Under the pieces are notes generated by a model that was given only the letters and a program-made list of their open reading frames with translations, was not told the DNA's origin and searched no databases. Positions 17,547 to 27,600 of a stretch of 41,077 bases of DNA are shown in pieces; position 1 is the first letter of the stretch; every line of letters starts with the position of its first letter. Origin of the DNA: Candidatus Sulfotelmatobacter sp. (GTDB lineage: Bacteria; Acidobacteriota; Terriglobia; Terriglobales; Acidobacteriaceae); NCBI GenBank assembly GCA_017883385.1, contig JADGNQ010000035.1:1-41077 (forward strand), given 5' to 3'. Both the position numbers and the translations under genes were made by a program.

Positions 17547-18207
17547 GTTTATTCTCCTTTAAGCTTCTTCACTTTTGGGGTTCAAGGTTTTCGCTCGCAT
17601 ACCCTGGTGCAGGCGCGATCGCGTTTGGTCACCCATAGTGATATAGTTAACTACAACACTATATCTCATGCAAGTCTTTTCTTTGAGTTTTCTTACTTTT
17701 CCGCCAGCATGCGCTAACCAATTCAGAAACAATGGTTTGCGAGACTGGAATGCTGGAGATAGTCGTGGGGGCTTACACGGTCTCAGATTTGGTTGATGGG
17801 GATGTCTTGGGTGAGAACTGCGATGGTGTCGGACTCGCTGCTCACGAAGCGTTCGTCGCGGCCCTCAAGAGAGCGCAATGCATTTTTGCAATCTCCTGGA
17901 ATTATGGAAAGGAGCGCTGGCCCGATCTTTCCCGTCCTAGTGCAGCCAAACGCGGAGTGTGCGAAGTGGCAGCTGGCAGGGAGTGTCATCCCACCTCATT
18001 CACCTTCACGGAAGTGTGGCGCGTACACAGGCGTTTCCAAGCATCTGAAACGCCGACGGGTGAATCGCTTCGCGCGGACATTTGTCTAACCTGCTATAGT
18101 GCCAATTGGGGCGGTTACTACGTTCTCCTCTTTCAGGTCTTCTGACCTAAGCCAGTCCATCTGAAGTTCTCCCACCTTAGGCTTTCTAGCGAGATAGGTG
18201 TGCGCCC
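17547..18207. other. Intergenic stretch without a convincing gene
   Basis: Apart from the dyad at 17640-17665, I see no supported gene. A 137-codon frame on the + strand (17732-18145) and an overlapping minus frame lack a ribosome site, recognisable domain or sensible composition. Confidence 0.5.
17640..17665. promoter_or_regulatory. Inverted repeat, candidate operator upstream of the DUF1579 gene
   Basis: The arms GATATAG (17640-17646) and CTATATC (17659-17665) form a perfect 7-bp dyad around a 12-base spacer. An inner 10-bp palindrome TAGTTAACTA lies at 17644-17653. The site sits about 95 bases upstream of the DUF1579 start. Dyads of this TAG/CTA kind are typical of PadR or BlaI/CopY-like repressors (general knowledge), but none is encoded in the window. 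Confidence 0.35.
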
Positions 18208-18390
18208 ATGCTTTATGCAGCGATCTTGCGTGAAGTCGATCAACTCCACGAGGTCAGCACGCGGCTTGAAGGCTTGGCGGAACGGCATGCGCCAATGTCG
18301 GAAGCACTCATGACAATTGCGGGAAACGTTCGTAATACTGCCACCGTATTGGCTGTGTTGGTTGCGGCTAAAGCCCCGAAGCCGATCTGA
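18208..18390 (+). CDS. 60-residue relative of the C-terminal module of the 39095 protein
   Basis: The 60 residues match the last 57 residues of the protein encoded at 39095-39697 at about 38 of 57 identical positions in a gap-free hand alignment (shared runs include RLEGLAE, EALMTI and NTATVLAV, ending KxPKP). An in-frame TAG at 18187-18189 lies just upstream, so no N-terminal module is encoded here. It is either a free-standing small protein (ATG 18208, weak AGGTG upstream) or the remnant of a longer gene. The sequence is predicted helical and amphipathic with a hydrophobic end. Function unknown; the longer relative lies next to a KaiC-like gene. Confidence 0.6.
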   Translation: MLYAAILREVDQLHEVSTRLEGLAERHAPMSEALMTIAGNVRNTATVLAVLVAAKAPKPI

Positions 18391-18472
18391 GTCCAGCAGA
18401 CCATATGCCCGGTTGTCTCACCCGGCTGTTGACGACCCTGGCGCTCCGCCGATGCTCTGGCTTGCGCATCCG

Positions 18473-18892
18473 TTAAGTAATGGTCAAAACGGAAACGCGG
18501 CTGGTTCCACCGCTCGTGCAGCCAAGATTACCCGAGTTTCCGCTCGGAGTCGTCACTGTCACGTTTGCTGTTCCGGGAGCGGAGATCACGTCGCTCGTGA
18601 CCGTCACCTGTAACTCCTGACTACTCGTGACCTTAGTGCTTAGGGTCATCCCGTTGATGACCACGACCGAAGACGAAACAAAACGACTGCCATTCACAGT
18701 GAGAAGAAAGCCCTGCTGCACATCAGCAAACGTAATTGTGTTGGCAGAAAGAGACCCGATGATCGGGGCGGGCCGGGCGCTGCCGCATAGGGGATTGAGT
18801 GCGTTGCAGCCTTGTAAGACCACCACGGCGAGCAGAAGCGCACTGAGATTTGGCAAGAAGGTACGAAGGGCTATTCTCTTGGCTGTGTTCAC
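18473..18892 (-). CDS. Small lipoprotein with an IPT/TIG-like domain
   Basis: A 139-residue protein. The N-terminus is a lipoprotein signal (hydrophobic LLLAVVVLQGC), with the lipid-bearing Cys near residue 29. The mature part has a single IPT/TIG immunoglobulin-like fold: PIIGSLSANTITFADVQQGF, LTVNGSRFVSSSVVVINGMTL, LQVTVTSDVISAPGTANVTV. In larger acidobacterial proteins this domain occurs in extracellular arrays; here it is alone and probably anchored to the inner face of the outer membrane. Neighbouring genes do not suggest a role. Confidence 0.75.
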   Translation of the reverse strand: MNTAKRIALRTFLPNLSALLLAVVVLQGCNALNPLCGSARPAPIIGSLSANTITFADVQQGFLLTVNGSRFVSSSVVVINGMTLSTKVTSSQELQVTVTSDVISAPGTANVTVTTPSGNSGNLGCTSGGTSRVSVLTIT

Positions 18893-18988
18893 ATTCCGAT
18901 CCTACGTCCTTTACCTGCAGAGTGCCGTCTACTCAAGACTCATGGGGTCAGCAACCAATGCCCGTGCCTCGATAACCGCCGACACGTG

Positions 18989-21421
18989 TTAATGCGGTTG
19001 CTGACTTGCGGGCCCGCTGTGCAGGACCGAGTGAACTTTCCTGAGCAAAGATCTTCTGGTAAAGGGCTTCTCAAGGAATGCGGCTTCCGGCATCAATCCG
19101 CCGCGTTGTGCAATCAGATCGCCTGTGTATCCCGACATAAATAACGAACGAAGGTTCGGATAGACCAACGTGGCCTGTACCAGAAGTTCAACTCCACTTT
19201 GCCCGGGCATGATGACGTCGGTGACCAGCAGATCTATTCCAGACTCATGAGCCTTGACGATCTCCAGGGCCGCTTCCGCATTCTTCGCTTCGATGACGCG
19301 ATAGCCGGCATCCTGGAGAATTCGGACCGTAAGTTCACGCATTAGCTCGTCGTCTTCGACGACCAGGACCGATTCCGTCCCTGCTGGTAATTCGGTTTCG
19401 TCAGGGGACGCCGGCAGCGCCTGTTGTTCGGCTGTTCCAGCCTCTCGGGGAAAATAGACCTTGAATGTTGTGCCCTTGCCGGGTTCGGTGTAGACGAAGA
19501 TTGTGCCCCCGCCCTGCTTCACAATTCCGTAAACGGTCGAGAGGCCGAGGCCGGTCCCTTGCCCTATCCCCTTGGTGGTAAAGAAGGGGTCAAAGATCTT
19601 CGATTTGATCTTTGCGTCGATTCCACAGCCCGTATCGCTTACAACCAAAACCACATGGTGTCCGGCACGCGAACCCGGGTGTTGGGAAACGTACTGTTCG
19701 TCCAGTTCCGAATGCCCCGTCGCGATGACAATCTCTCCCCCGCTCGGCATCGCATCGCCTGCATTGACCACTAGATTCATCAGTACCTGCTCAATCTGGC
19801 CCAGGTCGGCTTTGATGCTTCCCAGCGGAACGGTAGGTCGGAACAAGATAGTGATATCCTCGCAGACCATTCGCTGCAACATCGTGATCAAGTTTCGCAC
19901 CACTTCGTTCAAGTCGAGAATCTTCGGAAATACGACCTGCTGCCGGCTGAACGCCAGCAGTTGCCGCGTGAGTGCGGCAGCCCGGTTCGAAGCTTTCTTG
20001 ATTTGCTCCAAGTACTTCGTCACCGCATGTTCTGGTGTGACCAGACCGAGCGAGATGTCGCTGTATCCGATAATCACGCCCAGGATGTTGTTGAAGTCAT
20101 GGGCCACGCCCCCGGCCAACCGCCCAACCGCCTCCATCTTCTGGGCTTGGCGGAACTGCGCCTCGAGGCGCATGGTCCCGGTGATGTCGCGAGTTATCGC
20201 CAGGATGCAGGGTTTCCCGTCCAGGTCGATCCGTTCTGCCGAGATATCTGCCTCTCGAATCTCTCCCTTAGAGGTTATGTATTGAGTGCGGAACTCCGTC
20301 ACTCGTCCTCTTTCCTGTAGCTGCCAGACCATCTCGAGATACTGCGATGGCCGAGCCCAGAAGTTCAGTTCTGCGCAAGTGCGGCCAATCACATCCTCGC
20401 GCTTGTAGCCCAAGCCTTGGAGGAAGGCCTCGTTTACGTCCAGATACCGTCCATCCGCTTCCGTCGAGATCGTGATGGCCAGCGGGTTGCCGCGAAAAGC
20501 CTTACTGAACCTCTCTTCTGACTTGCGTAACTTCTCCGCGCTCAGGCTACTCTCCGTGACGTCTCGAAAAGCGACCACCCCGCCATTTAACATGCCATGC
20601 TTATCCCTCAGAGGGCTGGCGAAGGCCTCTACGAAAACACCCTTGGCCTGCTCGGAATTGCGCACAAACATCACAGCACTGTTTGCCTCTCCCCGAATGG
20701 CGCGTGCTAGGGGGAGTTGATCAGACGGAAAGACTGTCACCGTGTCGGACAAGTAAAGTCCATAGTGAGGGCTCCATTCCTGAATCCCCATGTTGGTCGC
20801 GCCCAACCCAAGCAGCTTGTCCGCCGCTGGATTCCAAATGACGAAGTTTCCTTGCACATCAGCGACGACCAACCCCTCAGCCATGCCATCCAGCACGGAC
20901 TGGAGCATCAGTGTTTTGTCTTCTAGGGCCTGCCGTGAGCGGCCGAGAGCCTCGGTCTGTCTGGCCAATTCCCGAGCCTGGGCGGCAAAGCTCTCCTCCG
21001 CCTGCTTGCGCGCGGTAATGTCACGAATATTGCACTGAATTACGCTCTCGCCGTTTACTCCGTAGACGTTGCTGACGAACTCGACGTTAATGAGTTGGCC
21101 ACTCTTGGTCTCCAGTGGCAGATTCTCATATCGAATATATTTCTTGCCCTGCAGTTCTCGGAAGGCTGCCTTCGATTCCTGAACTTTCTTGAACGGGCCG
21201 ATGTCCCAGAGTGTTTTCCCAATACATTCGTCACGAGGATAGTCCAGTAGGCTGACCAAGAAAGGGTTTACATCGACTATCACACCTGACTTGGCATCTA
21301 GAATCAGGATCCCATCTTTGGCCGTTTCAAACAGTCGGCGGTATCTGGCCTCAGAAGAACGAAGCGCATCTTCCGCGTGTTTCCGCTCCGTCGTGAGATT
21401 ATCTTCTAAAGGGCCTGCCAC
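18989..21421 (-). CDS. Three-PAS hybrid sensor histidine kinase with C-terminal receiver
   Basis: An 810-residue protein without membrane segments, so a cytoplasmic sensor. GTG 21421 follows AGGAGGAG at good spacing. Domains in order: short coiled N-terminus; PAS 1 (about 22-138); coiled coil (140-170); PAS 2 (172-292); PAS 3 (302-420); HisKA with phospho-accepting His 441 (GGVAHDFNN); HATPase (about 540-660, N-box [15 protein letters not shown], and GTGLGLS); receiver domain (683-800) with acidic residues 689-690, phospho-acceptor Asp 735 and Lys 785. The HDFNN motif marks the group that often carries its own receiver. The stand-alone receiver gene 87 bases upstream on the same strand is the likely partner. 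Signal unknown. Confidence 0.95.
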   Translation of the reverse strand: MAGPLEDNLTTERKHAEDALRSSEARYRRLFETAKDGILILDAKSGVIVDVNPFLVSLLDYPRDECIGKTLWDIGPFKKVQESKAAFRELQGKKYIRYENLPLETKSGQLINVEFVSNVYGVNGESVIQCNIRDITARKQAEESFAAQARELARQTEALGRSRQALEDKTLMLQSVLDGMAEGLVVADVQGNFVIWNPAADKLLGLGATNMGIQEWSPHYGLYLSDTVTVFPSDQLPLARAIRGEANSAVMFVRNSEQAKGVFVEAFASPLRDKHGMLNGGVVAFRDVTESSLSAEKLRKSEERFSKAFRGNPLAITISTEADGRYLDVNEAFLQGLGYKREDVIGRTCAELNFWARPSQYLEMVWQLQERGRVTEFRTQYITSKGEIREADISAERIDLDGKPCILAITRDITGTMRLEAQFRQAQKMEAVGRLAGGVAHDFNNILGVIIGYSDISLGLVTPEHAVTKYLEQIKKASNRAAALTRQLLAFSRQQVVFPKILDLNEVVRNLITMLQRMVCEDITILFRPTVPLGSIKADLGQIEQVLMNLVVNAGDAMPSGGEIVIATGHSELDEQYVSQHPGSRAGHHVVLVVSDTGCGIDAKIKSKIFDPFFTTKGIGQGTGLGLSTVYGIVKQGGGTIFVYTEPGKGTTFKVYFPREAGTAEQQALPASPDETELPAGTESVLVVEDDELMRELTVRILQDAGYRVIEAKNAEAALEIVKAHESGIDLLVTDVIMPGQSGVELLVQATLVYPNLRSLFMSGYTGDLIAQRGGLMPEAAFLEKPFTRRSLLRKVHSVLHSGPASQQPH

Positions 21422-21508
21422 TAAGACTCCTCCTCCCCCTACTTGGGATTACACAAAGCATAGCCCTTGCCAGTTCGGCTCAGATGGGGGAGGGCCGGGC
21501 AACTGTTC

Positions 21509-21928
21509 TTACCGACTGTCGCGCTTATCGCCGGGTTCCGTAGGATTTGCGCCCTGACCCTGGCTGCAAAGCCCGGCAATCATTGGCAGCAACTGGCGGC
21601 TTGCTTCCAGCTTAGGGACAAACGCATCGACCAACGCTTGCACCTGCATTGGCACTTCGCCACCCGAAAGCAGGATGACTATCAGTTCTGGCCTCACGAG
21701 CTTCATTTCAAAGGCAAGTTCGTGCGCATTCATCCCGTGCACTTCGTAGTCGAGGAGCACTGCATCGCACTTGCACATAGTCACAAGTCTGAGTGCCTGT
21801 TGCGCCGACGCTGCCGTGAGGACTGCGTATCCGGACCTTTCGAGCAGTACCTTTTCGTAACGCAATATCGCATCATCGTCATCAATGCAAAGAATACATC
21901 TCTTCAAGGCCTTACAAGTCGAGCTCAT
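21509..21928 (-). CDS. Single-domain response regulator (receiver only)
   Basis: A 139-residue CheY-like receiver. ATG 21928 is preceded by GGGAGG. The acidic pocket IDDDD lies at residues 15-19, the phospho-acceptor is Asp 60 (AVLLDYEVHGMNA), Ser 88 takes the switch position and Lys 106 the conserved Lys. No output domain follows, only a polar tail of about 25 residues. It lies upstream of the hybrid kinase in the same direction and probably exchanges phosphate with it. Output target unknown. Confidence 0.9.
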   Translation of the reverse strand: MSSTCKALKRCILCIDDDDAILRYEKVLLERSGYAVLTAASAQQALRLVTMCKCDAVLLDYEVHGMNAHELAFEMKLVRPELIVILLSGGEVPMQVQALVDAFVPKLEASRQLLPMIAGLCSQGQGANPTEPGDKRDSR

Positions 21929-22166
21929 TGTAGCCTCCCGCCAACTTCAGGTCCTAACTTATGGTGCCTTACCTCACGCATAAACCTACTGCTGCGCGGG
22001 CGCCGACTGCCGCTTGGAGATGGATATCACATCGACCTGTAGGAAGCATGCTCGAATGCATAGAGCCGTGTCTGGTCAAAATTGAACAGTCGTGGGTGTA
22101 TGTTGGATGGAAGGCTGAGTTAGCGTCACAGCTAACCGCCTGCACTTAGGTGTAGGTACACCGCAC

Positions 22167-22412
22167 TTAGGCGACGACAAATATGTCGCTCGGCATGGGT
22201 GACTTCAGGCGTACGTACTCTATCAGAATCCCACGCAAGCCATGAACGACCATATAGGCTTGGCGGTCACTGAGACGCCGTTCCGTCTGGTGTGGAGCGC
22301 ATCCTGGTGTAAGAGTCGACACGGATGTTGGTGGGGCTTGGGGAAAACTAGCAGCGCAAGATCGCTCCGGAATTCTATTGCCGTTGGAAAGACGAGGTGG
22401 AACCGGATGCAA
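22167..22412 (-). CDS. Candidate 81-residue protein
   Basis: ATG 22412 lies seven bases after a GGAG. The C-terminal half (RQAYMVVHGLRGILIEYVRLKSP) reads like a folded protein, while the N-terminal half is Pro-rich and less convincing. It follows the 30-codon frame at 22437 by 24 bases in the same direction. No family recognised. Confidence 0.28.
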   Translation of the reverse strand: MHPVPPRLSNGNRIPERSCAASFPQAPPTSVSTLTPGCAPHQTERRLSDRQAYMVVHGLRGILIEYVRLKSPMPSDIFVVA

Positions 22413-22436
22413 AACTCCGCTTGGAATGGCTCTTGT

Positions 22437-22529
22437 TCAGGCCCAGCGAATCAAAACGAACAGCACGGCGCCAGCCACGAGCACAAACTTCACCAGTGAT
22501 GGCCACTTCTCTACGAACACGTTCCGCAT
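22437..22529 (-). CDS. Candidate 30-residue single-helix membrane peptide
   Basis: The frame encodes a short charged start (MRNVFVEKW) followed by one hydrophobic helix (VKFVLVAGAVLFVLIRW). Its ATG overlaps the last 19 bases of the upstream 107-codon frame, which would suit coupled translation. Its ribosome site is weak. Predicted inner-membrane peptide of unknown role. Confidence 0.33.
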   Translation of the reverse strand: MRNVFVEKWPSLVKFVLVAGAVLFVLIRWA

Positions 22530-22834
22530 GTCAGCTGACTTTCTAATCGATGGCCCAAAGACAGGTTCTCCTCTAGACCCTTCTTATCTACTAGGCGCGG
22601 GAGGACTGTTGGGGTGTTCTCCCGCCCCACGGGTATTGCCAATGCACGTACGTGACTTGAACGGCTATGCTCCTCATAAATGTGCTTTAGCATTGCGCGA
22701 GCGGCTAGCGTTCGTCGGTTTCCCGTACGTCCGTCAAAGTCCTGAACACGCTCTGTGTGGGGGCAGGCCAGACAAATCAGGGTCACCTTGTTCCTGTCTC
22801 TCCCGATGCGGTACATCATAACTAGAGAGTACAC
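22511..22834 (-). CDS. Candidate 107-residue protein with a possible zinc site
   Basis: GTG 22834 follows AGGAG by six bases; ATG 22819 is an alternative without a good ribosome site. Residues near the start read VTLICLACPH and, about 35 residues later, AMLKHIYEEH, which together could form a Cys2-His2 metal site. The rest is polar and unrecognised. A convincing ribosome site and the overlap with the next small frame support it being real; lack of a known family keeps confidence low. Confidence 0.4.
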   Translation of the reverse strand: MYSLVMMYRIGRDRNKVTLICLACPHTERVQDFDGRTGNRRTLAARAMLKHIYEEHSRSSHVRALAIPVGRENTPTVLPRLVDKKGLEENLSLGHRLESQLTCGTCS

Positions 22835-22874
22835 AATGTCTCCTGACGTCACTGTGATGAGGATCACCCTTTGG

Positions 22875-23048
22875 TTACCGACGTACTGGGTGTGATGCGG
22901 GACGATGGCCTCGGCGAAGCATCGCGTCCATGTGCTCTCGCCGCGGCAATCCTAGCGGATCGATGCGAGACTCGAAGTCAAGAAGCAACGCGTGTGCGTT
23001 CGAGGTCCCGACGAAATAGTGGTTCAGAGTGTCCGCACTTAAGTGCAT
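22875..23048 (-). CDS. Candidate 57-residue protein
   Basis: ATG 23048 within a longer open frame (to 23381) begins a segment with protein-like composition (TLNHYFVGTSNAHALLLDFESRIDP). There is no clear ribosome site and no family. It is listed only because it lines up with the other small minus-strand frames that follow it. Confidence 0.2.
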   Translation of the reverse strand: MHLSADTLNHYFVGTSNAHALLLDFESRIDPLGLPRREHMDAMLRRGHRPASHPVRR

Positions 23049-23303
23049 GCTACCAGGCGGTGACTGAATGCTATTCAACCGCGTAGTCCCTGCGCTTGCG
23101 GTTCCGCATGCTGAAGAAGGCAACCGTAAGTTGCTTCTAGCGCGCTGGCGTTCCATGGGACATAGCCGCGAGAGCCGGGTGGGGTATTTGTGGTGCCAAG
23201 TGGCGACGACGAGCTGTGCAAGAAAGATCAGCCGTAACGCCGATGTGGTGTACGTCGTTGACATGTTGAGGGCGGCTCCATACGCTGGAGATGGGAGAAG
23301 GTA

Positions 23304-23531
23304 TTGAAGAATAGCGAAACGATGACCCCGCAAAAACGGGAAAGATATGCCCAGTGGCTCCGCGACACGGGTGTGGAACATCCTTCTAACGAACTCATCG
23401 ATAAGACTCGAGACCGGGCACTTCTGCAGATTGGCATTGCTAAGGACAAGGCGCGACGATACGGTCTGAAGCTGGTCGCAGTTCTACTCTGTTGCTTAGC
23501 AGTAGGTGTCTATATGTGGCTGAAACGCTGA
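23304..23531 (+). CDS. Small tail-anchored membrane protein
   Basis: A 75-residue protein with a charged, helical N-terminal part (QKRERYAQWLRDTG, ELIDKTRDRALLQIGIAKDKARRYG) and one C-terminal membrane helix (LKLVAVLLCCLAVGVYMWLKR). The start is TTG 23304 with GGGAG six bases upstream, or ATG 23322 without a good site. The single C-terminal helix implies a tail-anchored inner-membrane protein. No family recognised, and the neighbours do not suggest a role. Confidence 0.6.
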   Translation: MKNSETMTPQKRERYAQWLRDTGVEHPSNELIDKTRDRALLQIGIAKDKARRYGLKLVAVLLCCLAVGVYMWLKR

Positions 23532-23593
23532 GTGTCTGAAACCTCACTAGGATTGGCCATGGCTCCGCTCGGCCGTCCCGAGCGATCCCGGCG

Positions 23594-24580
23594 TTACAAC
23601 TTCGCCGTCGCATCTGCAACGGCATCGCGTAAGGCGCCGCGATAGAACATCAACGCTGTGACGTGGCCTGCCGGGAGCCAGCGTAGAGCGCTTCCGGACC
23701 AGTATTGATGTAAGCGCTCAATCTCCTCTGACAGGATATAACCGTCCCTGGCGCAGCCCACGACAATGGCGGCGTCCGCCCGCATGGGTGGGGCGTGACG
23801 GGTCACATCGGCCGCCTCAATAAGAAGATGCAGCCGTTCTTTGGCCGCTGATTGCTGGCCTGGTTCGACGGCCAAGGCCTCCAGGTTCACACTCCAGGAG
23901 AGTAGGCCCTTCGTGTAGATGGGAGCTGCGGAAGCACCGGTGGCAAGCGCAGCGCACGCGACCGGAAACGGAGACACGGCGGCCGTGATCGCCGCCATGT
24001 GACCGCCCATGCTATACCCCGCAACCGTGAGTTTCCCGTAGGAACCACGCAGATGGTCCAACAGTGCCCGAGCCTCCCAGACTGACCCCAGATTCATGAG
24101 CACGTGATCGCTGAATGTGGTCAGAGATGCCGATGAGGATGTACGCCGGCGCCCGTAGAACGGGTTCTCCAGGAAGTACAAGTCCAGTCCGCGATCGATG
24201 AGAGCACCGAAAACGCGCTCTCGCATTTTGTAGCCTTCGTCGCGGGAGGCGGCAAGGATCACGGAGGCGGCGGTGTTCCCTGGTTTCAACCACGCCCGGA
24301 CGTGTACCGTTCTGATTTCCGCTGGAAGCAAATCCAGAGGAGAGATGAACGTGCCATCGCGTTGAACCTTGCTGGCCCAGTCCTCCCCGACAGACCAGTC
24401 GAGACAAATAGAGCCGGGTGGCTGGGCAAATGAGGCACGATGGGAAAGGTCGCTTAACAGTAATTCGTCTCCCCATCCTCGCGAAAACAGTTTTTCCCGG
24501 CATGCCAGCGATGCCGCGATGACGTCAAAAGGGTGGACTCCTGCCATGATGCTCCCCGGAAACGGTCGCCACTTTCTCAT
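23594..24580 (-). CDS. Alpha/beta hydrolase, ABHD18 (DUF2048) type
   Basis: A 328-residue hydrolase from ATG 24580; GTG 24625 and ATG 24547 (the latter with GGGGAG close by) are also possible starts. The motif LENPFYGRRR is the mark I remember of the ABHD18/DUF2048 family. The catalytic triad is visible: Ser 190 in GYSMGG, Asp 278 in ARDGY, and His 305 in PAGHVTA (numbering from 24580). There is no signal peptide. The gene follows the patatin-like lipase on the same strand and probably ends the redox operon; a role on ester bonds of lipid-like substrates is inferred. Confidence 0.82.
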   Translation of the reverse strand: MRKWRPFPGSIMAGVHPFDVIAASLACREKLFSRGWGDELLLSDLSHRASFAQPPGSICLDWSVGEDWASKVQRDGTFISPLDLLPAEIRTVHVRAWLKPGNTAASVILAASRDEGYKMRERVFGALIDRGLDLYFLENPFYGRRRTSSSASLTTFSDHVLMNLGSVWEARALLDHLRGSYGKLTVAGYSMGGHMAAITAAVSPFPVACAALATGASAAPIYTKGLLSWSVNLEALAVEPGQQSAAKERLHLLIEAADVTRHAPPMRADAAIVVGCARDGYILSEEIERLHQYWSGSALRWLPAGHVTALMFYRGALRDAVADATAKL

Positions 24581-24672
24581 GCGATCATCGCCACCCTGAA
24601 GGAACCGGCTGTTTCCCGTTGACACCCACCAGTGAACGACCGCCGAATTCCGTCGTTGTCGATGACGATGTG

Positions 24673-27600
24673 CTAAAGCGACTTTGGCCGCTTTGGCAGT
24701 CCAACCTGGTCACTCTCAGCGAAGATCTGAAACGCTTTAGTGTAACCAGGTCCATATCTGAGCCAGGCGTCCCTGATCACATCAATCCTGCCCCAATTCT
24801 TAAAAATGTCGACCCATCCCTCGGCAAAGGGATGCGTGAGATTCTCCGGAAAGACGAGCCTGAGCTGCATATACACAATGAAGATGAACTCGATCACCTT
24901 GGAACAGAACCGCACGCAATAGTCAGCATCCTGCGCATGTGGCGTCTTCCAATCTAGGGCAGCTTGACCAGGATCGCGATCGAACAGCATGTCGAATAGG
25001 CCTGCAAGCTTCGGGTCCGTTCGGACCTCTTGCAGCAGGGCTTGGAATAAAGAACTGTGATTCGGGGAATAGCGCTGCATCTCGGGTGTGAGCGGGCACC
25101 AGATGTTCTTGAGATTTTCAAAATACTCACTGCGCTGCCCGCGCTTGCCGCACTGGAGTGAGGTGGGAAGTCCAGGCTGAAACGTAGCCATCGCTGCATG
25201 ATGGCCAAGCCTGCGATAGCTTTCAAATTGTGACTCGGTAAACCATTGGTTAATAGTGCTGTCGTACGGAAATGCGGCATCCTCCTTCTTGTAGTTCAGA
25301 ACATCCCCAGGCTCGTCCCCCGTTAGTGATGCTTTGAGATACACAACAATCCCAGGATTATTCGGGGTCTCCGGATAGGTGACGGTTCCTACCACACAGT
25401 GTGCGGCGGCGCATCCCGACTCGTCTGGGTGCTGAAAAGGACGCAAGTCGAGATCAAGCTCCGCGCCAAAATCGATACGGCATTTGCGTATTGCCATACC
25501 GATGCCCTGAAGCTTGAGCTTTCCGTCTTCCTCGCCGTCGCAGATTACGATGTACCGGCAACGACGGCGGACGAGCTCGTAGATCCCCATGTTGTCGAAG
25601 TGACCTCCGTCGCTCAACATCACGTACTTACTGGTGTCGTCGACCGCTCCCAGAAGTTCGCTGACCAACTGGAACAATGAAAAATGTGGAGAAGGCCAGG
25701 GATAGGGATTGGTGAACTTTCTCCGCTGGCCTAGCTTCTCTCCGTCCTCAGTGAGGACGCGCGGATTCGCCAGCCACCAGCCTAGCCGGACGTTGAACAG
25801 GGTTAGGAGAAAAGCCGTCGCAGGATTGCTGTGGAATCCCGAATTTGGACTCATCGCGGCGCCCGAAATCGCCGCGGCCGTATTGATATGAATGCCGGGC
25901 GACGGATAGGCATAGTGTCCGGTTTGAACGAAACCGTTAAACCGCAGGGCTTTCTCGGTGGCTTTCGCCCCTGTCCAGCCGACGTCGTACCCGGAATAGA
26001 GCGGCGTAAAGACAAAGGAAGCAGCCTTGCGCTCCTGCCAAGCCAGGTCTTCTCCATGGGTCAGATTGAGCGCCGTACAAAAGATCGGATACGGCCCATA
26101 GTATCCCTTGTGCGGAAGAAGATCGCTCATGGCGATGTCGGCGTCTTTCTCATCGAAGCCGGTGAACGGATTTGGACGGCGGGACTTATTCGAGGCTCCC
26201 AGATAGCAGCGTGTGAGGCGATTGCGGTAGAAGGCGTGCATGGAGAATTCATTAATATCAACCCGCCATGCAAACGACACGCAAACGACCAGCGGCACCA
26301 GAAACACGAAAACGACCCAGACGGCACCGTACGATTCAGATCTTACAAACAAGAGCTCTGCAACTTGGGACACAATCAGCAGCAAGCCAGCAATGAACAC
26401 ATAGGGCGCGACAACCGCAAGAAACTCAAGAAAGTTCGATTTGGAAGACGTCTTGTCATTTGTGGCACCCTGTGTACTCGAACTCTTGCCTGCAAGCAGG
26501 CCAGCCAACGTAGTGCCGACCCAGCCGACCAGGCCGCCTATTTCAGTCTTGACGTGAACGCTGAGCCACAGAACCGCAGGATGTCCGAACAGGGAAAAGC
26601 CCACAAAGAAAAGCCAAGTCAGGGCATAGAGTCCGATCCAAGCTCCAAATCTGGAGAGCCACTCTCGGCGCGCATCGCTGAAGCTTCGTCCCAGGAGGCC
26701 CAGGACGACGAGCAGGTTTATCAGCGGTCCGATCAGCGCAAGAGCCGGACCGATTACCAATGCGAGTTCCCAGCCATGCCCAAAGCCATAGGACCAAAGC
26801 CAGGCCATGATCAGGTTTGCCAAGATGCTCCAAGCGCCGCCACACAACGCCGCAAACAGTGCGATCAGACACAACCCCAGAATTGCGAAAACGGCTTTCA
26901 CATGAGCAAAGCATTTGGGTTTCTGTCTCCAGAACTCTGTGAAACTCCCATACTGGGCAGTTCGGTGATGGCTTTTTAAGAACGAAAGCGGTGCCCCACC
27001 TTTGAAAGTAATCGTTGCGGCCAAAATCAATTGCAGAACTGTGGCTACCAGGAAAGACAATACGAGGTTGATGCCCAACAAACTGACGGGAAACAGGTAT
27101 GTGGTCAATACTCCTGCCGCCAGTAGAGGGATGACGAGGAACGCTTGCACTTGCGTCTGGCCGAATATCTCACTCGGGCTGTCATTGACCTGAGCAAGCT
27201 GTTCTCCGACAAAAATGGCGGCTACCAGAAATAGGTAGATGATCACGCCTGTGGACAGCAGCACCGGCCAATCGCGCTGGGGAAGCAGAGATTGCAACGT
27301 GAGCAGGTGCGGAAGGAGCACGAGAAACAGCAGGCCCATAATCAGAATGATTTGGTTGAGAATCGTATTACGAAGCCAAGTGGCAACGGCTACCCAAGTG
27401 TCCACCGAAAATGGCCCGCGCTGTGGCGTGAGATAGTTGCTGTATTGCCGAAGCCAGCGAATGGGATCGGCGCGGGTACCCTGATTGTCGGGTTCGGGAG
27501 GCGGAACCAGCATTCTATTGACGTCGTCGAATCCCCCAGGCTTGGTTGCGTCATCATGTTTGTCACTCTCGCGTCGAATCCAAGCCGCAAGCCATTGGTG

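Larger units (their letters stand above)
21929..23303. other. About 1.4 kb between the receiver gene and the small membrane protein
   Basis: No gene of recognised family lies here. Four small same-strand frames are listed separately. The bases 21929-22166 and 23049-23303 hold nothing I can support, apart from a weak hairpin (GCGAC/GTCGC arms near 22171-22189) without a T tract. Confidence 0.5.

Noticed and set aside
17732..18145. 137-codon + strand frame in the intergenic stretch before 18208
   Set aside because: No ribosome site, uneven composition and no recognisable domain; not enough to call a gene.
22171..22189. Short hairpin GCGAC/GTCGC
   Set aside because: Only five base pairs, no T tract, and not at the end of a supported gene.
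22378..22821. 147-codon + strand frame opposite the small minus-strand candidates
   Set aside because: No ribosome site and low-quality composition; the minus-strand frames here have better start signals.
25831..26979. 382-codon open frame on the + strand inside the patatin-like gene
   Set aside because: It lies wholly antisense to a gene with recognised motifs and membrane helices; its composition (Gln, Arg, Ser-rich, no domain) fits a shadow frame.
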